Positions 10,273 to 17,852 of a stretch of 41,509 bases of DNA are shown here, piece after piece. This DNA is from Micromonospora sp. MH99 (GTDB lineage: Bacteria; Actinomycetota; Actinomycetes; Mycobacteriales; Micromonosporaceae), in assembly GCF_021442385.1 (NCBI RefSeq), contig NZ_MUZA01000055.1:1-41509 (forward strand). Reading direction: 5' to 3'. The translations under genes were made by a program, and so were the position numbers. Position 1 is the first letter of the stretch; the number at the start of each line of letters is the position of its first letter. Under the pieces are notes generated by a model. The model was not told the DNA's origin, did not search any database, and saw nothing but the letters and a program-made list of their open reading frames with translations.

Positions 10273-12531
10273 GTGGAATTCCGTCTGCTTGGGCCGGTCG
10301 AGGTGCTGGGGGACGGGCGGCTCATACCGCTCGGCGGACGCAAACGACGAACCCTGCTCGCCACACTGTTGGTCGAGCACGGGCGGGTGGTATCGACCGC
10401 GAAACTGGTCGATGCCGTCTGGGGTGCCGCACCCCCGGGCACCGCCCGTGGCGTTCTACAAACGTACGTCTCGGCACTGCGCCGGACACTGATCGGGCCG
10501 GACGGGGCGTCGGCGATCGTCACCCAGTCCTCCGGCTACCTCCTTCAGGTCAACCCTCAGACGGTGGACCGCGACGTCTTCGAACGGCAGGTGGGGCTGG
10601 GTCGGGCGGCGCTGGCGCACGGTCGGTCCGGCGAGGGCATCCGCAGGCTGCGCGCCGCCGATGACATCTGGCGAGGTGTCGCACTCGACGACGTCGATCA
10701 CCACGCGCTCTCCGGCGAGGTGCTGCGGCTGGAGGAACTGCGGCTGACGGCTGTCGAGGAACGGGTCGCCACCGAGCTCGCCCTCGGCCACGTCGAACAG
10801 ACGTGCGCCGAGCTGACCGGCCTGGTCGGCAGCCATCCTTACCGGGAACGGCTGCGCGGCCACCTGATGACGGCGTTGGCCATGATGGGACGCCGCTCCG
10901 ACGCGCTGGCGGTCTATCGGGAGGCACGGGCTCTGCTGATCGGGGAGATGGGCATCGAACCAGGCCCCGAACTGCGGAACATCCACGAGCTGCTGCTGCG
11001 CGAGGACGAGGCGCCGCCGCCAGCGCCATACCCCGGACAGCAGCAGCGGATCACCACCACCGCGGCGACCAACCACCCCGACGGCACCCGCGCAGCGCCG
11101 ATCCGTCCCGCGCAACTGCCGCCGCAGCCCGTGGACTTCACCGGCCGGCGTGCCGTGGTGGAGTCGCTCGTGCAGACCATCACCGCGCCGGTCGGCCGCG
11201 GCACCCGGCCGGTCGAGGTCATCGTCGGCAGAGGCGGCGTGGGCAAATCGGCGCTGGCGGTGCGCGTCGGTCACGAGGCGTGCGACCACTATCCGGACGG
11301 GCAGCTGTACGCAGACCTGCGCGGCCTCAGCGACACTCCGCTCGAACCTCTTGACGTCCTCGGTGGCTTTCTACGGGCACTCGACGTCGCCGCCGAGGCG
11401 GTGCCCGAGACCCTGGCGGAGCGGGTCCAGCTCTACCGGACCCGTACCGCCGGCCGGCGCCTACTCGTGCTGCTCGACGACGCGGGCAGTGAGAGTCAGC
11501 TCCGACCGTTGCTCCCCGCGGCTCCCGGTTGCGCGGTGCTGGTGACCTGCCGCACCGCTCTCGGCGGACTGGACGGGATCCGTTTGACCGAACTCGACGT
11601 GCTCGAGACGGCTGAAGCCGCCGAGCTGCTGGACCGGATCGTGGGCAGCGGCCGTACCCGGCAGGAGCCGGACGCGACACGGGCCATCGTCGAGCATTGC
11701 GGCGGCCTGCCCCTGGCGATCAGGGTGGCCGGGGCCCGGCTGGTGGGCCGGCGGAACTGGCCGCTGGAGGTCCTGGCCAGCAGGCTTGCCGACGAGCGCC
11801 GCCGGCTGGACGAGCTCGCCGCTGGTGACCAGGAGGTTCGGGCCAGCTTCGCCCTCAGCTACCAGACCCTGGACCCGTCGGCGCAGGCGGCCCTGCGGCT
11901 GTTGGCAGTTCTCGGGGCACCGGACTTCGCCTCGTGGACGGTCTCTGCCGCGCTGAGCCTGTCCGAGACGGCGGGAGAGCAACTGCTCGACCGGCTCGTC
12001 GACGCCTGGCTGGTCGACGTCGTACCGACCGGAAGCCGCGAGCAGCCCCGGTACCGGCTGCACGAGCTGGTTCGGCTCTTCGCGCGCGAACGGGCCGAGA
12101 TCGAGGACCCGGACGACCTGCTGCGTCAAGGGATAGGGGCGATCGCCGCTGCCGGCCTGCACCTGGTCGGCGCGGCGTCGCACCCGGCGCCGACCGGAGA
12201 GTTCCTCGCCTGGCATCTACCGGCGGACGGGTCCCCGTTCGGCACCGCAGTCCAGACGGCCCTGTCCCACCCCGCGCTGTGGCTCGCCCGGGAGCGCGCG
12301 ACGCTCGACGCCGTGGTCACCGCATGTGCCGCGTACCGGCTGGACGACCTGGCCTGTGAGGTGGCAGGTGCCCTTGCCGGCTCGACCTCCTCGGGCCCGG
12401 ACGGGCGATATCCGTCGACCCACACCGGCGCGGCCAGGCGGCGACCGTCGCCTGGCCTCGGCGCCGTGTGCGCTGCAGAGAAGCTCCAGATCCGCTGTAC
12501 CTGCCGAGGCGTCGAGCTGCAGCGTTCCTGA
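10273..12531 (+). CDS. SARP-family regulator with NB-ARC domain, TPR end missing
   Basis: 752 residues. An OmpR-like winged helix (about 1-95: LGGRKRRTLLATLL, then LQTYVSALRRTL) is followed by a bacterial transcriptional activation domain (about 100-245), a linker, and an NB-ARC NTPase (about 290-620) with P-loop GRGGVGKSAL near 318, Walker B-like RRLLVLLDDA and GGLPLAIRVAGARL. AfsR-like proteins normally continue into TPR repeats; here homologous-looking sequence stops after about residue 700 (CAAYRLDDLACEVAGALAG) and a Ser/Arg/Cys-rich tail runs to the stop. GTG at 10273 follows GGGGAGG at good spacing. It is 52 bp upstream of the secreted NlpC/P60-like gene and on the same strand, so that gene or acnA could be a target. 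No biosynthetic cluster is visible beside it. Confidence 0.85.
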   Translation: MEFRLLGPVEVLGDGRLIPLGGRKRRTLLATLLVEHGRVVSTAKLVDAVWGAAPPGTARGVLQTYVSALRRTLIGPDGASAIVTQSSGYLLQVNPQTVDRDVFERQVGLGRAALAHGRSGEGIRRLRAADDIWRGVALDDVDHHALSGEVLRLEELRLTAVEERVATELALGHVEQTCAELTGLVGSHPYRERLRGHLMTALAMMGRRSDALAVYREARALLIGEMGIEPGPELRNIHELLLREDEAPPPAPYPGQQQRITTTAATNHPDGTRAAPIRPAQLPPQPVDFTGRRAVVESLVQTITAPVGRGTRPVEVIVGRGGVGKSALAVRVGHEACDHYPDGQLYADLRGLSDTPLEPLDVLGGFLRALDVAAEAVPETLAERVQLYRTRTAGRRLLVLLDDAGSESQLRPLLPAAPGCAVLVTCRTALGGLDGIRLTELDVLETAEAAELLDRIVGSGRTRQEPDATRAIVEHCGGLPLAIRVAGARLVGRRNWPLEVLASRLADERRRLDELAAGDQEVRASFALSYQTLDPSAQAALRLLAVLGAPDFASWTVSAALSLSETAGEQLLDRLVDAWLVDVVPTGSREQPRYRLHELVRLFARERAEIEDPDDLLRQGIGAIAAAGLHLVGAASHPAPTGEFLAWHLPADGSPFGTAVQTALSHPALWLARERATLDAVVTACAAYRLDDLACEVAGALAGSTSSGPDGRYPSTHTGAARRRPSPGLGAVCAAEKLQIRCTCRGVELQRS

Positions 12532-12550
12532 AGGGAGCCAGAGCACCCTC

Positions 12551-12583
12551 ACTGGCAGGAATTGGCCAGTCGAAGGGATCCCG
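12551..12583 (+). promoter_or_regulatory. small stem-loop plus ribosome-binding site before the propeller hydrolase 1
   Basis: ACTGGC (12551-12556) pairs with GCCAGT (12565-12570) around an 8-nt loop, immediately upstream of GAAGGGA, the ribosome-binding site for ATG 12584. It may mark the true 5' leader of this gene, separate from the SARP transcript. No role is known. Confidence 0.35.
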
Positions 12584-14134
12584 ATGACCAGAACAAGGTT
12601 ACGTCAGCGCGCCGGTCGCATCGTGGCCGGAGCGCTGGCGTTGGCCGCCACCGCCACCGCGCTCACCGCGATCCAGGTGGTGGCGTCCGCCGCTCCGGCC
12701 CAGGCAGCCAGCAGCATCGGCGGCCAGATCACCCGGTCCGAGGTGCTCGCCCGCGCCCAGTACTGGGTCGACAAGAACGTGGTCTACGGCACGGTCTACG
12801 ACGGCACCGGACGGGTGATCTCGACCCAACAATCGTCGGACCCCGGCGGTAAGCAGTACCGGACGGACTGCTCCGGCCTGGTCTCGATGGCGTGGCACCT
12901 TTCCAGCAGCCCGACGACCGACGACTTCCGTAACTCGATCGGGTCGGTGACGGACTCGATCAGCGCGGACTCGCTCAAGCCTGGTGACGCGATCCTTTCG
13001 AGTGGGCACATCGAGTTGTTCGCCCGATGGAAGGACGGCGCCGACCACAGCAAGGGCGCGTTCACCTACTCCTTGAACGGTCCGGCCTTCCAGGACTGGG
13101 CCAAGGGGCCGGTCCCGAACAGCCACAACCAGGTCGGCGACATCTCGTACTACGACATCACCCACAACCGACCGCTGCGATACAAGAACATCGTCGACAG
13201 TCCCACCGCGACCAGGATGGTCACCGGGGACTACGACGGCGACGGCCAGACGGACCTGGCGCTGTACCGGCGGGATGCCACGAACGGCTCGGCGTGGTGG
13301 GTGGAGAGCTCCAACTCGCGCGAGAGCATCTTCTCCGATCGTCACTACGGCGGGAGCGCGGACATTCCGGCCCCGGGTGACTACAACGGTGATGGGGTGG
13401 CGGATCTGGCGTTGTACCGCCGGGACTGTGTCAACGGTTCGGCGTGGTGGATCCTGAACGGTCGGGACAAGACGACGCAGATCAAGGCCGATTTCAAGTA
13501 CGGGGGCTGTGCGGACATTCCGGCGCCGGGTGACTACAACGGTGACGGTGTGACCGACCTGGCCCTGTACCGGCAGGACTGCGCCAGTGGTTCGTCGTGG
13601 TCGATCTACGACGTGAAGAACTCCAGCGCGATCAAGTCCGGCTTCAAGTACGGCGGTTGCAAGGACATCCCGGCACCGGGTGACTACAACGGCGACAAGT
13701 GGACCGACCTGGCCCTCTATCGGCAGGACTGCGCTAACGGCTCGTCCTGGTCGATCTACAACGTGCGGTTGAGCGGGGCGATCCAGTCGAGCCTCAAGTA
13801 CGGCGGCTGCGCCGACATCCCCGCCCCGGGTGACTACAACGGCAACGGGTCGACGGACCTCGCGCTGTACCGGCAGGACTGCACCAACGGCTCGTCCTGG
13901 TCGATCTTCGACATCGTCACGGCCAACGCGGTCAGGTCGGGTCTGAAGTACGGCGGTTGCGCGGATATCCCCGCTCCCGGTGACTACAACGGGGACGGCA
14001 TCAACGACCTGGCTCTGTACCGCCGGGACTGCACCAACGGCTCCACCTGGTGGGTCCTTGACATCACGGACAACAGCCAGATCTTCGCCGACCACCACTG
14101 GGGTGGCTGCGCGGACATCCCCGCGACTGCCTGA
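12584..14134 (+). CDS. secreted NlpC/P60-like hydrolase with six 50-residue propeller repeats
   Basis: 516 residues. A signal peptide (RLRQR, hydrophobic stretch 14-38, cleavage near AQAAS) leads into an NlpC/P60-type cysteine peptidase fold (about 45-200): candidate catalytic Cys96 in TDCSGLVSMAWHL and His142 in SSGHIELFARW. NlpC/P60 enzymes cut peptidoglycan stem peptides. From about residue 212 six tandem repeats of 50-51 residues follow, each with a Ca-binding-like DYNGDG loop, the strand DLALYR, aromatic WW/SW, and GG(C/S)ADIPAPG, resembling FG-GAP/VCBS propeller blades. The gene downstream carries the same repeats on another enzyme domain. ATG at 12584 follows GAAGGGA; earlier in-frame starts lie inside the SARP gene. 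The target and the blade function (glycan binding?) are inferred. Confidence 0.85.
   Translation: MTRTRLRQRAGRIVAGALALAATATALTAIQVVASAAPAQAASSIGGQITRSEVLARAQYWVDKNVVYGTVYDGTGRVISTQQSSDPGGKQYRTDCSGLVSMAWHLSSSPTTDDFRNSIGSVTDSISADSLKPGDAILSSGHIELFARWKDGADHSKGAFTYSLNGPAFQDWAKGPVPNSHNQVGDISYYDITHNRPLRYKNIVDSPTATRMVTGDYDGDGQTDLALYRRDATNGSAWWVESSNSRESIFSDRHYGGSADIPAPGDYNGDGVADLALYRRDCVNGSAWWILNGRDKTTQIKADFKYGGCADIPAPGDYNGDGVTDLALYRQDCASGSSWSIYDVKNSSAIKSGFKYGGCKDIPAPGDYNGDKWTDLALYRQDCANGSSWSIYNVRLSGAIQSSLKYGGCADIPAPGDYNGNGSTDLALYRQDCTNGSSWSIFDIVTANAVRSGLKYGGCADIPAPGDYNGDGINDLALYRRDCTNGSTWWVLDITDNSQIFADHHWGGCADIPATA
13367..13800 (+). repeat. blade-coding DNA shared almost base for base with the next gene
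   Basis: Blades 2-4 of the first propeller gene are nearly identical in nucleotide sequence to blades 2, 5 and 6 of the second gene (about 14940-15110 and 15470-15660), including silent positions. Differences are scattered single bases, such as the segment coding ILN versus IQS. The tract uses more T- and G-ending codons (gat, ttg, ggt) than the enzyme domains beside it. Confidence 0.8.
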
Positions 14135-14212
14135 CAGCTCAGGTGGGGCCGTTCCGCTCTCCGCGGGCGGCCCCACCCTCGCCGCCCATCCCCGTTTCGC
14201 AAGGAGCAAGGT

Positions 14213-15853
14213 GTGAGACGTCTCCGTTTCCACGGTGCACTCGCCGGCCTCGCCGCCCTGGCGACGTTCGCCGCGTTGGCCTTCGACGTGCCGGTCGCCC
14301 GGGCCGCCGTCATCCCCGACTGTACGGCGGCCGCACCCACCAGCGCCGACGCAGCTTTCGCCGCCCGGGTCGGCCCGACGCTGACCGGCAAGCTCAGCGG
14401 CGCCGCCCTCACCCCCAGCCGGGTGGCGTGCGCCCGGTTGATCGTCCAGGTGGTGAAAGCGCGCAAGCTGCCCGTCCGCGCCGCCACCATCGCGCTGACC
14501 ACGGCGATCGTGGAGAGCACGATCCAGAACCTCCCCTACGGCGACCGGGACAGTCTCGGCCTGTACCAGCAGCGCCCCAGCACAGGTTGGGGCACGCAGG
14601 CGCAGATCCTGGACCCGGTGTACTCGACCAATTCCTTCCTCATCAAGATGGAGAGGTTCCCCTGGCAGAGCGCACCGGTGGGCGAGATCTGCCAGGCGGT
14701 ACAGATCTCCGGCACCCCGGACGCGTACCAGCCACAGGCAGCGGACGGGGAACGGCTGGCGACGGCGATGTGGGGGTCCGTGAGTTCCGCACTCGCGGAC
14801 TACGACGGTGACGGCTCCACCGACCTGGCGTTGTACCGACCGGACCCGGTCAACGGTTCGGCCTGGTGGGTGCAGAGCCCCAGCACCGAGCAGATCGTCC
14901 TCGCCGATCACCACTACGGCGGGAGCGCGGACATCCCGGCGCCGGGTGACTACAACGGTGATGGGGTGGCGGATCTGGCGTTGTACCGCCGGGACTGTGT
15001 CAACGGTTCGGCGTGGTGGATCCAGAGCGGTCGGGACAAGACGACGCAGATCAAGGCCGATTTCAAGTACGGGGGCTGTGCGGACATTCCGGCGCCGGGT
15101 GACTACAACGGTGACGGTGTGACCGACCTGGCCCTGTACCGGCAGGACTGCGCCAGTGGTTCGTCGTGGTCGATCTACGACGTGAAGAACTCCAGCGCGA
15201 TCAGGTCCGGCTTCAAGTACGGGGGCTGTGCGGACATTCCGGCGCCGGGTGACTACAACGGTGACGGTGTGACCGACCTGGCCCTGTACCGGCAGGACTG
15301 CGCCAGTGGTTCGTCGTGGTCGATCTACGACGTGAAGAACTCCAGCGCGATCAGGTCCGGCTTCAAGTACGGGGGCTGTGCGGACATTCCGGCGCCGGGT
15401 GACTACAACGGTGACGGTGTGACCGACCTGGCCCTGTACCGGCAGGACTGCGCCAGTGGTTCGTCGTGGTCGATCTACGACGTGAAGAACTCCAGCGCGA
15501 TCAAGTCCGGCTTCAAGTACGGCGGTTGCAAGGACATCCCGGCGCCGGGTGACTACAACGGCGACAAGTGGACCGACCTGGCCCTGTATCGGCAGGACTG
15601 CGCTAACGGCTCGTCCTGGTCGATCTACAACGTGCGGTTGAGCGGGGCGATCCAGTCGGGCCTGAAGTACGGCGGCTGCAAGGACATCCCGGCCCCCGGC
15701 GACTACAACGGCAACGGGTCGACGGACCTCGCGCTGTACCGGCAGGACTGCACCAACGGCTCCACCTGGTGGATCTTCGACATCGTCGACGCCTATCAGA
15801 TCCGTGCCGACCACCATTTCGGCGGCTGCGCGGACATCCCCGCCACTGCGTGA
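14213..15853 (+). CDS. secreted muramidase/transglycosylase-like protein with seven 50-residue propeller repeats
   Basis: 546 residues. A signal peptide (RRLRFHG, then a hydrophobic stretch to about ARAAV) leads into an N-terminal domain (about 45-185) of the lytic-transglycosylase-like type seen in actinobacterial cell-wall proteins: ALTTAIVESTIQNL with candidate acid Glu101, then GDRDSLGLYQQRPS and GWGTQAQILDPVY. Such domains are thought to act on glycan strands; activity here is inferred. Seven repeats follow from about residue 200, nearly identical to those of the preceding gene; seven is a common blade number for closed beta-propellers. GTG at 14213 follows AAGGAG. Repeats 3 and 4 are identical in DNA and 5 differs by one base in its core unit. 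The gap to the upstream gene is 78 bp. Confidence 0.85.
   Translation: MRRLRFHGALAGLAALATFAALAFDVPVARAAVIPDCTAAAPTSADAAFAARVGPTLTGKLSGAALTPSRVACARLIVQVVKARKLPVRAATIALTTAIVESTIQNLPYGDRDSLGLYQQRPSTGWGTQAQILDPVYSTNSFLIKMERFPWQSAPVGEICQAVQISGTPDAYQPQAADGERLATAMWGSVSSALADYDGDGSTDLALYRPDPVNGSAWWVQSPSTEQIVLADHHYGGSADIPAPGDYNGDGVADLALYRRDCVNGSAWWIQSGRDKTTQIKADFKYGGCADIPAPGDYNGDGVTDLALYRQDCASGSSWSIYDVKNSSAIRSGFKYGGCADIPAPGDYNGDGVTDLALYRQDCASGSSWSIYDVKNSSAIRSGFKYGGCADIPAPGDYNGDGVTDLALYRQDCASGSSWSIYDVKNSSAIKSGFKYGGCKDIPAPGDYNGDKWTDLALYRQDCANGSSWSIYNVRLSGAIQSGLKYGGCKDIPAPGDYNGNGSTDLALYRQDCTNGSTWWIFDIVDAYQIRADHHFGGCADIPATA
15062..15511 (+). repeat. three direct tandem copies of a 150-bp blade-coding unit
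   Basis: Units 15062-15211, 15212-15361 and 15362-15511 each encode one 50-residue blade. The first two are identical; the third differs by one base (AGG to AAG, Arg to Lys in SSAI(R/K)SGF). The frame is kept, so expansion or contraction adds or removes whole blades. Confidence 0.95.
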
Positions 15854-16181
15854 CGGACCGCTCCCGCCGGGCACGCCCGCCCAGGCCCCACGGCGACCGG
15901 CGGTGACCCTCGGTCACCTCCGTGGAGGCGGACGCGGGTCGTGAGCGGTATACCTCAGAGTCATATTCATACCTCTGAGGTATACCGTTCAGCAGCACAT
16001 CGACTCGGCCGGCAGCCACAGCGGATCGCCAGCGCCCTTCGTCGCAACCCCAGCCTGGTCATGAGTGAGGACCTGGTCGTCGAGGGCCGGGCAAGGTGAC
16101 CTGTCGGTTGGCGGAACGCCCGGATCTCCAGACCCCGGGTAGGGTTCGAGGGCGGACCGACCGGGAGAGGACACGACAGCC
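15854..16181. other. 328-bp intergenic region without a convincing gene
   Basis: Holds the perfect inverted repeat at 15946-15987. An open stretch from about 15989 to 16099 ending in PSLVMSEDLVVEGRAR could be a gene relic, but it has no start, no ribosome-binding site and no family that I recognise. TAGGGT at 16140-16145 could be a -10 box for the DedA gene; no matching -35 is evident. Confidence 0.5.
15946..15987. promoter_or_regulatory. AT-rich inverted repeat, operator-like
   Basis: Perfect 15-nt arms (15946-15960, 15973-15987) with a 12-nt AT-rich loop. The right side contains the 15-bp palindrome ATACCTCTGAGGTAT (15969-15983), and the left side a 12-of-15 match to it centred 19 bp away, so it can be read as two neighbouring dimer sites for a repressor (PadR- or TetR-like in style) or as a stem-loop ending the propeller operon. 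It is conspicuously AT-rich for this genome. No regulator gene lies beside it. Confidence 0.6.
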
Positions 16182-16838
16182 ATGGTCGACGTACAGCACT
16201 GGCTCGTGGCGCTGCCGCCGCTGGCGGTCTATCTGATCGTCGCGGCGGTGATCGGCGTAGAGAGCATGGGTGTTCCGCTGCCCGGCGAGATCGTCCTGGT
16301 CAGCTCCGCGCTGCTCGCCGCCACCGGCGTGGTCGAGCCGGAGTGGGTCGCCACGGCGGCGGCCGTGGGCGCCATCGCGGGCGACTCCATCGGGTACGCC
16401 GTGGGCCGCCGCGGCGGCCGTCCACTGCTGATCAGGCTCGGTCGGCGCTTCCCGCGCCATCTCGGCCCCGCGCAGCTCACCCGGGCCGAGGGGAGCTTCG
16501 CCCGGTACGGCGTCTGGGCTGTCTTCTTCGGTCGGTTCGTGGCGCTGCTGCGCATCCTCGCCGGTCCGCTCGCCGGAGCACTGCACGTGCCCTACCGGCG
16601 GTTCCTTTTGGCCAACGCCGCGGGCGGCCTGGTCTGGGCGTTCGGCACCACGTACCTGCTGTACAGCGTCGGTCGGGCGGCCGAGCACTGGCTCAAGGAC
16701 ATCTCCTGGGCGGGACTTGTCCTCGCCGTACTCGCCGGCCTGGTCAGCACCTGGTGGCTGCGCCGGCGGGCGCACCGGTTCGCGTCGACCGACGCCACCG
16801 ACGATGCCGAGCCGGTCCGCGCCGGCAGCGGCCACTGA
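16182..16838 (+). CDS. DedA-family (SNARE-associated/VTT) membrane protein
   Basis: 218 residues with about five hydrophobic segments. DedA hallmarks: ESMGVPLPGEIVLVSSALLA re-entrant loop, GAIAGDSIGYAVGRRGG, and FARYGVWAVFFGRFVALLRILAGPLAG, containing the FxGRF...R motif. The family flips phospholipids or undecaprenyl-phosphate across the membrane and supports cell-wall recycling and envelope integrity; a polyprenyl-phosphate role would suit the wall-hydrolase neighbours but is inferred. ATG at 16182 has GGGAGAGG upstream. The charged C-terminal tail is cytoplasmic-looking. Confidence 0.92.
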   Translation: MVDVQHWLVALPPLAVYLIVAAVIGVESMGVPLPGEIVLVSSALLAATGVVEPEWVATAAAVGAIAGDSIGYAVGRRGGRPLLIRLGRRFPRHLGPAQLTRAEGSFARYGVWAVFFGRFVALLRILAGPLAGALHVPYRRFLLANAAGGLVWAFGTTYLLYSVGRAAEHWLKDISWAGLVLAVLAGLVSTWWLRRRAHRFASTDATDDAEPVRAGSGH

Positions 16839-16900
16839 CGTGGCGCGGCCGGGTTGACGGCGCCCTACCGGTGACAGCCGCGGAGCTGCGGGCTCGTGGG

Positions 16901-17089
16901 TCAGGCTGGGTCGATGGGTTTCGTGGCGTCGCCGGCCTGGGCGTGCCGTTCCAGCAGCCGCTGCCGGATCTCCTCCGGGGTGTACGCGCGCCGGCGCCGC
17001 TCGGCCCGGGCGATCACCACGCCGGACGCCGCGACCCCGGCCAGGCCGGCGAGCCCGAGGACCTTCCACCACCGCAATCCTTGCCGCAT
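16901..17089 (-). CDS. small single-pass membrane protein, conserved-looking hypothetical
   Basis: 62 residues: a basic N-terminus (MRQGLRWWK), one membrane helix (about 9-27, VLGLAGLAGVAASGVVIA), then an Arg-rich stretch and an amphipathic segment RAYTPEEIRQRLLERHAQ. I recall similar short proteins in other Micromonosporaceae but cannot name a function. Predicted to be leaderless: TAGCCT ends 6 nt before the ATG. It is divergent from the YiiX-like gene with only 19 bp between start codons, so the two are likely co-regulated. Confidence 0.65.
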   Translation of the reverse strand: MRQGLRWWKVLGLAGLAGVAASGVVIARAERRRRAYTPEEIRQRLLERHAQAGDATKPIDPA

Positions 17090-17108
17090 CGGCCTAGGCT
17101 AGTCCCTC
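17090..17108. promoter_or_regulatory. overlapping -10 boxes of two divergent, apparently leaderless genes
   Basis: Plus strand: TAGGCT at 17095-17100, 8 nt before ATG 17109. Minus strand: TAGCCT at 17101-17096, 6 nt before ATG 17089. The two hexamers share five base pairs because CCTAGG is palindromic. Neither has a Shine-Dalgarno sequence, which fits leaderless translation. Any -35 elements must lie inside the opposite coding sequences; I see no good TTGACA there. Confidence 0.6.
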
Positions 17109-17816
17109 ATGAGCATCAGCCTGGATGAGGCCGTCGAGTTGACCCGCACCGGTGACGTGTGGGTGTTCCGGGGTCGCAGCGTGCCGGACCGGGCGATCCA
17201 GTTCACCACGAACAGCCCGGTCAATCACGTCGGGATGGCTGTGGTGCTGGACGACATGCCGCCGCTGATGTGGCACGCGGAGTTGGGCAGGTCGCTGCCG
17301 GACCTGTGGTCGGGCACGCACCAGCGCGGTGTGCAGTTGCACGACCTGCGGGACGCGGTCTGCGTGTGGGCCAACCGGTACGGGCAGCGGGCCTGGCTGC
17401 GGCAGCTCGACCCGCCGGCCGCCGGGGAGATGGAGCGGGCGGTGCTGCGGACCGTCGCGCGGTTGGACGGCACGCCGTTCCCGTCGACCGCGCAGTTGGC
17501 GTGGCGGTGGGTGCGCGGTCGGGTGCCGTCGCTGCCGGGTCCCGGCCGGGCCGCGCTGCGAGCCGTCTCGCGGGCCGCCCAGGCGACCCGGGGCGACTCT
17601 GCCGCTCCGGCCAGCGCTGCTGCGCGGGAGCGGGCGTTGGAGACGGCGTACTGCGCCGAGGTCGTGGCGGTGACCTACGAGGCGATGGGCCTGCTGCCCG
17701 CCGGTAAGCGTCCGAACTGGTACGACCCGGGGCGGTTCTGGAGTGGTGACGATCTGGGGTTGACCGGTGGCGCCCGGTTGGGTGCGGAGATCGAGGTGCG
17801 GGTTCCGCCCCGCTGA
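17109..17816 (+). CDS. YiiX/NlpC-type permuted papain-fold protein
   Basis: 235 residues, no signal peptide. GDVWVFRGRSVPDRAIQFTTNSPVNHVGMAV supplies the candidate catalytic His (NHVGM, about residue 39), MWHAELG follows, and the candidate catalytic Cys is in ALETAYCAEVVAVTYEAMGLL (about residue 184). His before Cys is the circularly permuted order of YiiX/YebB-like and LRAT-like members of the NlpC/P60 superfamily, which act as amidases, lipases or acyltransferases. A Pro/Ala-rich insert separates the two halves. The substrate is unknown; intracellular or peripheral membrane location is inferred from the lack of a signal. Confidence 0.75.
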   Translation: MSISLDEAVELTRTGDVWVFRGRSVPDRAIQFTTNSPVNHVGMAVVLDDMPPLMWHAELGRSLPDLWSGTHQRGVQLHDLRDAVCVWANRYGQRAWLRQLDPPAAGEMERAVLRTVARLDGTPFPSTAQLAWRWVRGRVPSLPGPGRAALRAVSRAAQATRGDSAAPASAAARERALETAYCAEVVAVTYEAMGLLPAGKRPNWYDPGRFWSGDDLGLTGGARLGAEIEVRVPPR

Positions 17817-17852
17817 GGTTTGGCCCGCCCCGTGAGCGGCAATTGCTGTCGC

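Noticed and set aside
12480..12583. c-di-AMP (ydaO-type) riboswitch before the NlpC/P60-like gene
   Set aside because: Such switches precede actinobacterial wall hydrolases, but the conserved core segments are not present; only a 6-bp stem is seen.
15062..15511. CRISPR-like array
   Set aside because: The 150-bp units are contiguous coding repeats without spacers and keep the reading frame.
12599..15874. 1091-codon open frame on the minus strand across both propeller genes
   Set aside because: It mirrors the repeats of the real genes, crosses their intergenic gap only by chance of high GC, and has no start signals.
15989..16099. Fragment ending PSLVMSEDLVVEGRAR as a gene remnant
   Set aside because: No start, no ribosome-binding site and no recognisable homology; too short to support.
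16059..17072. 337-codon minus-strand frame opposite DedA
   Set aside because: Low-complexity reverse frame; DedA motifs on the plus strand are clear.
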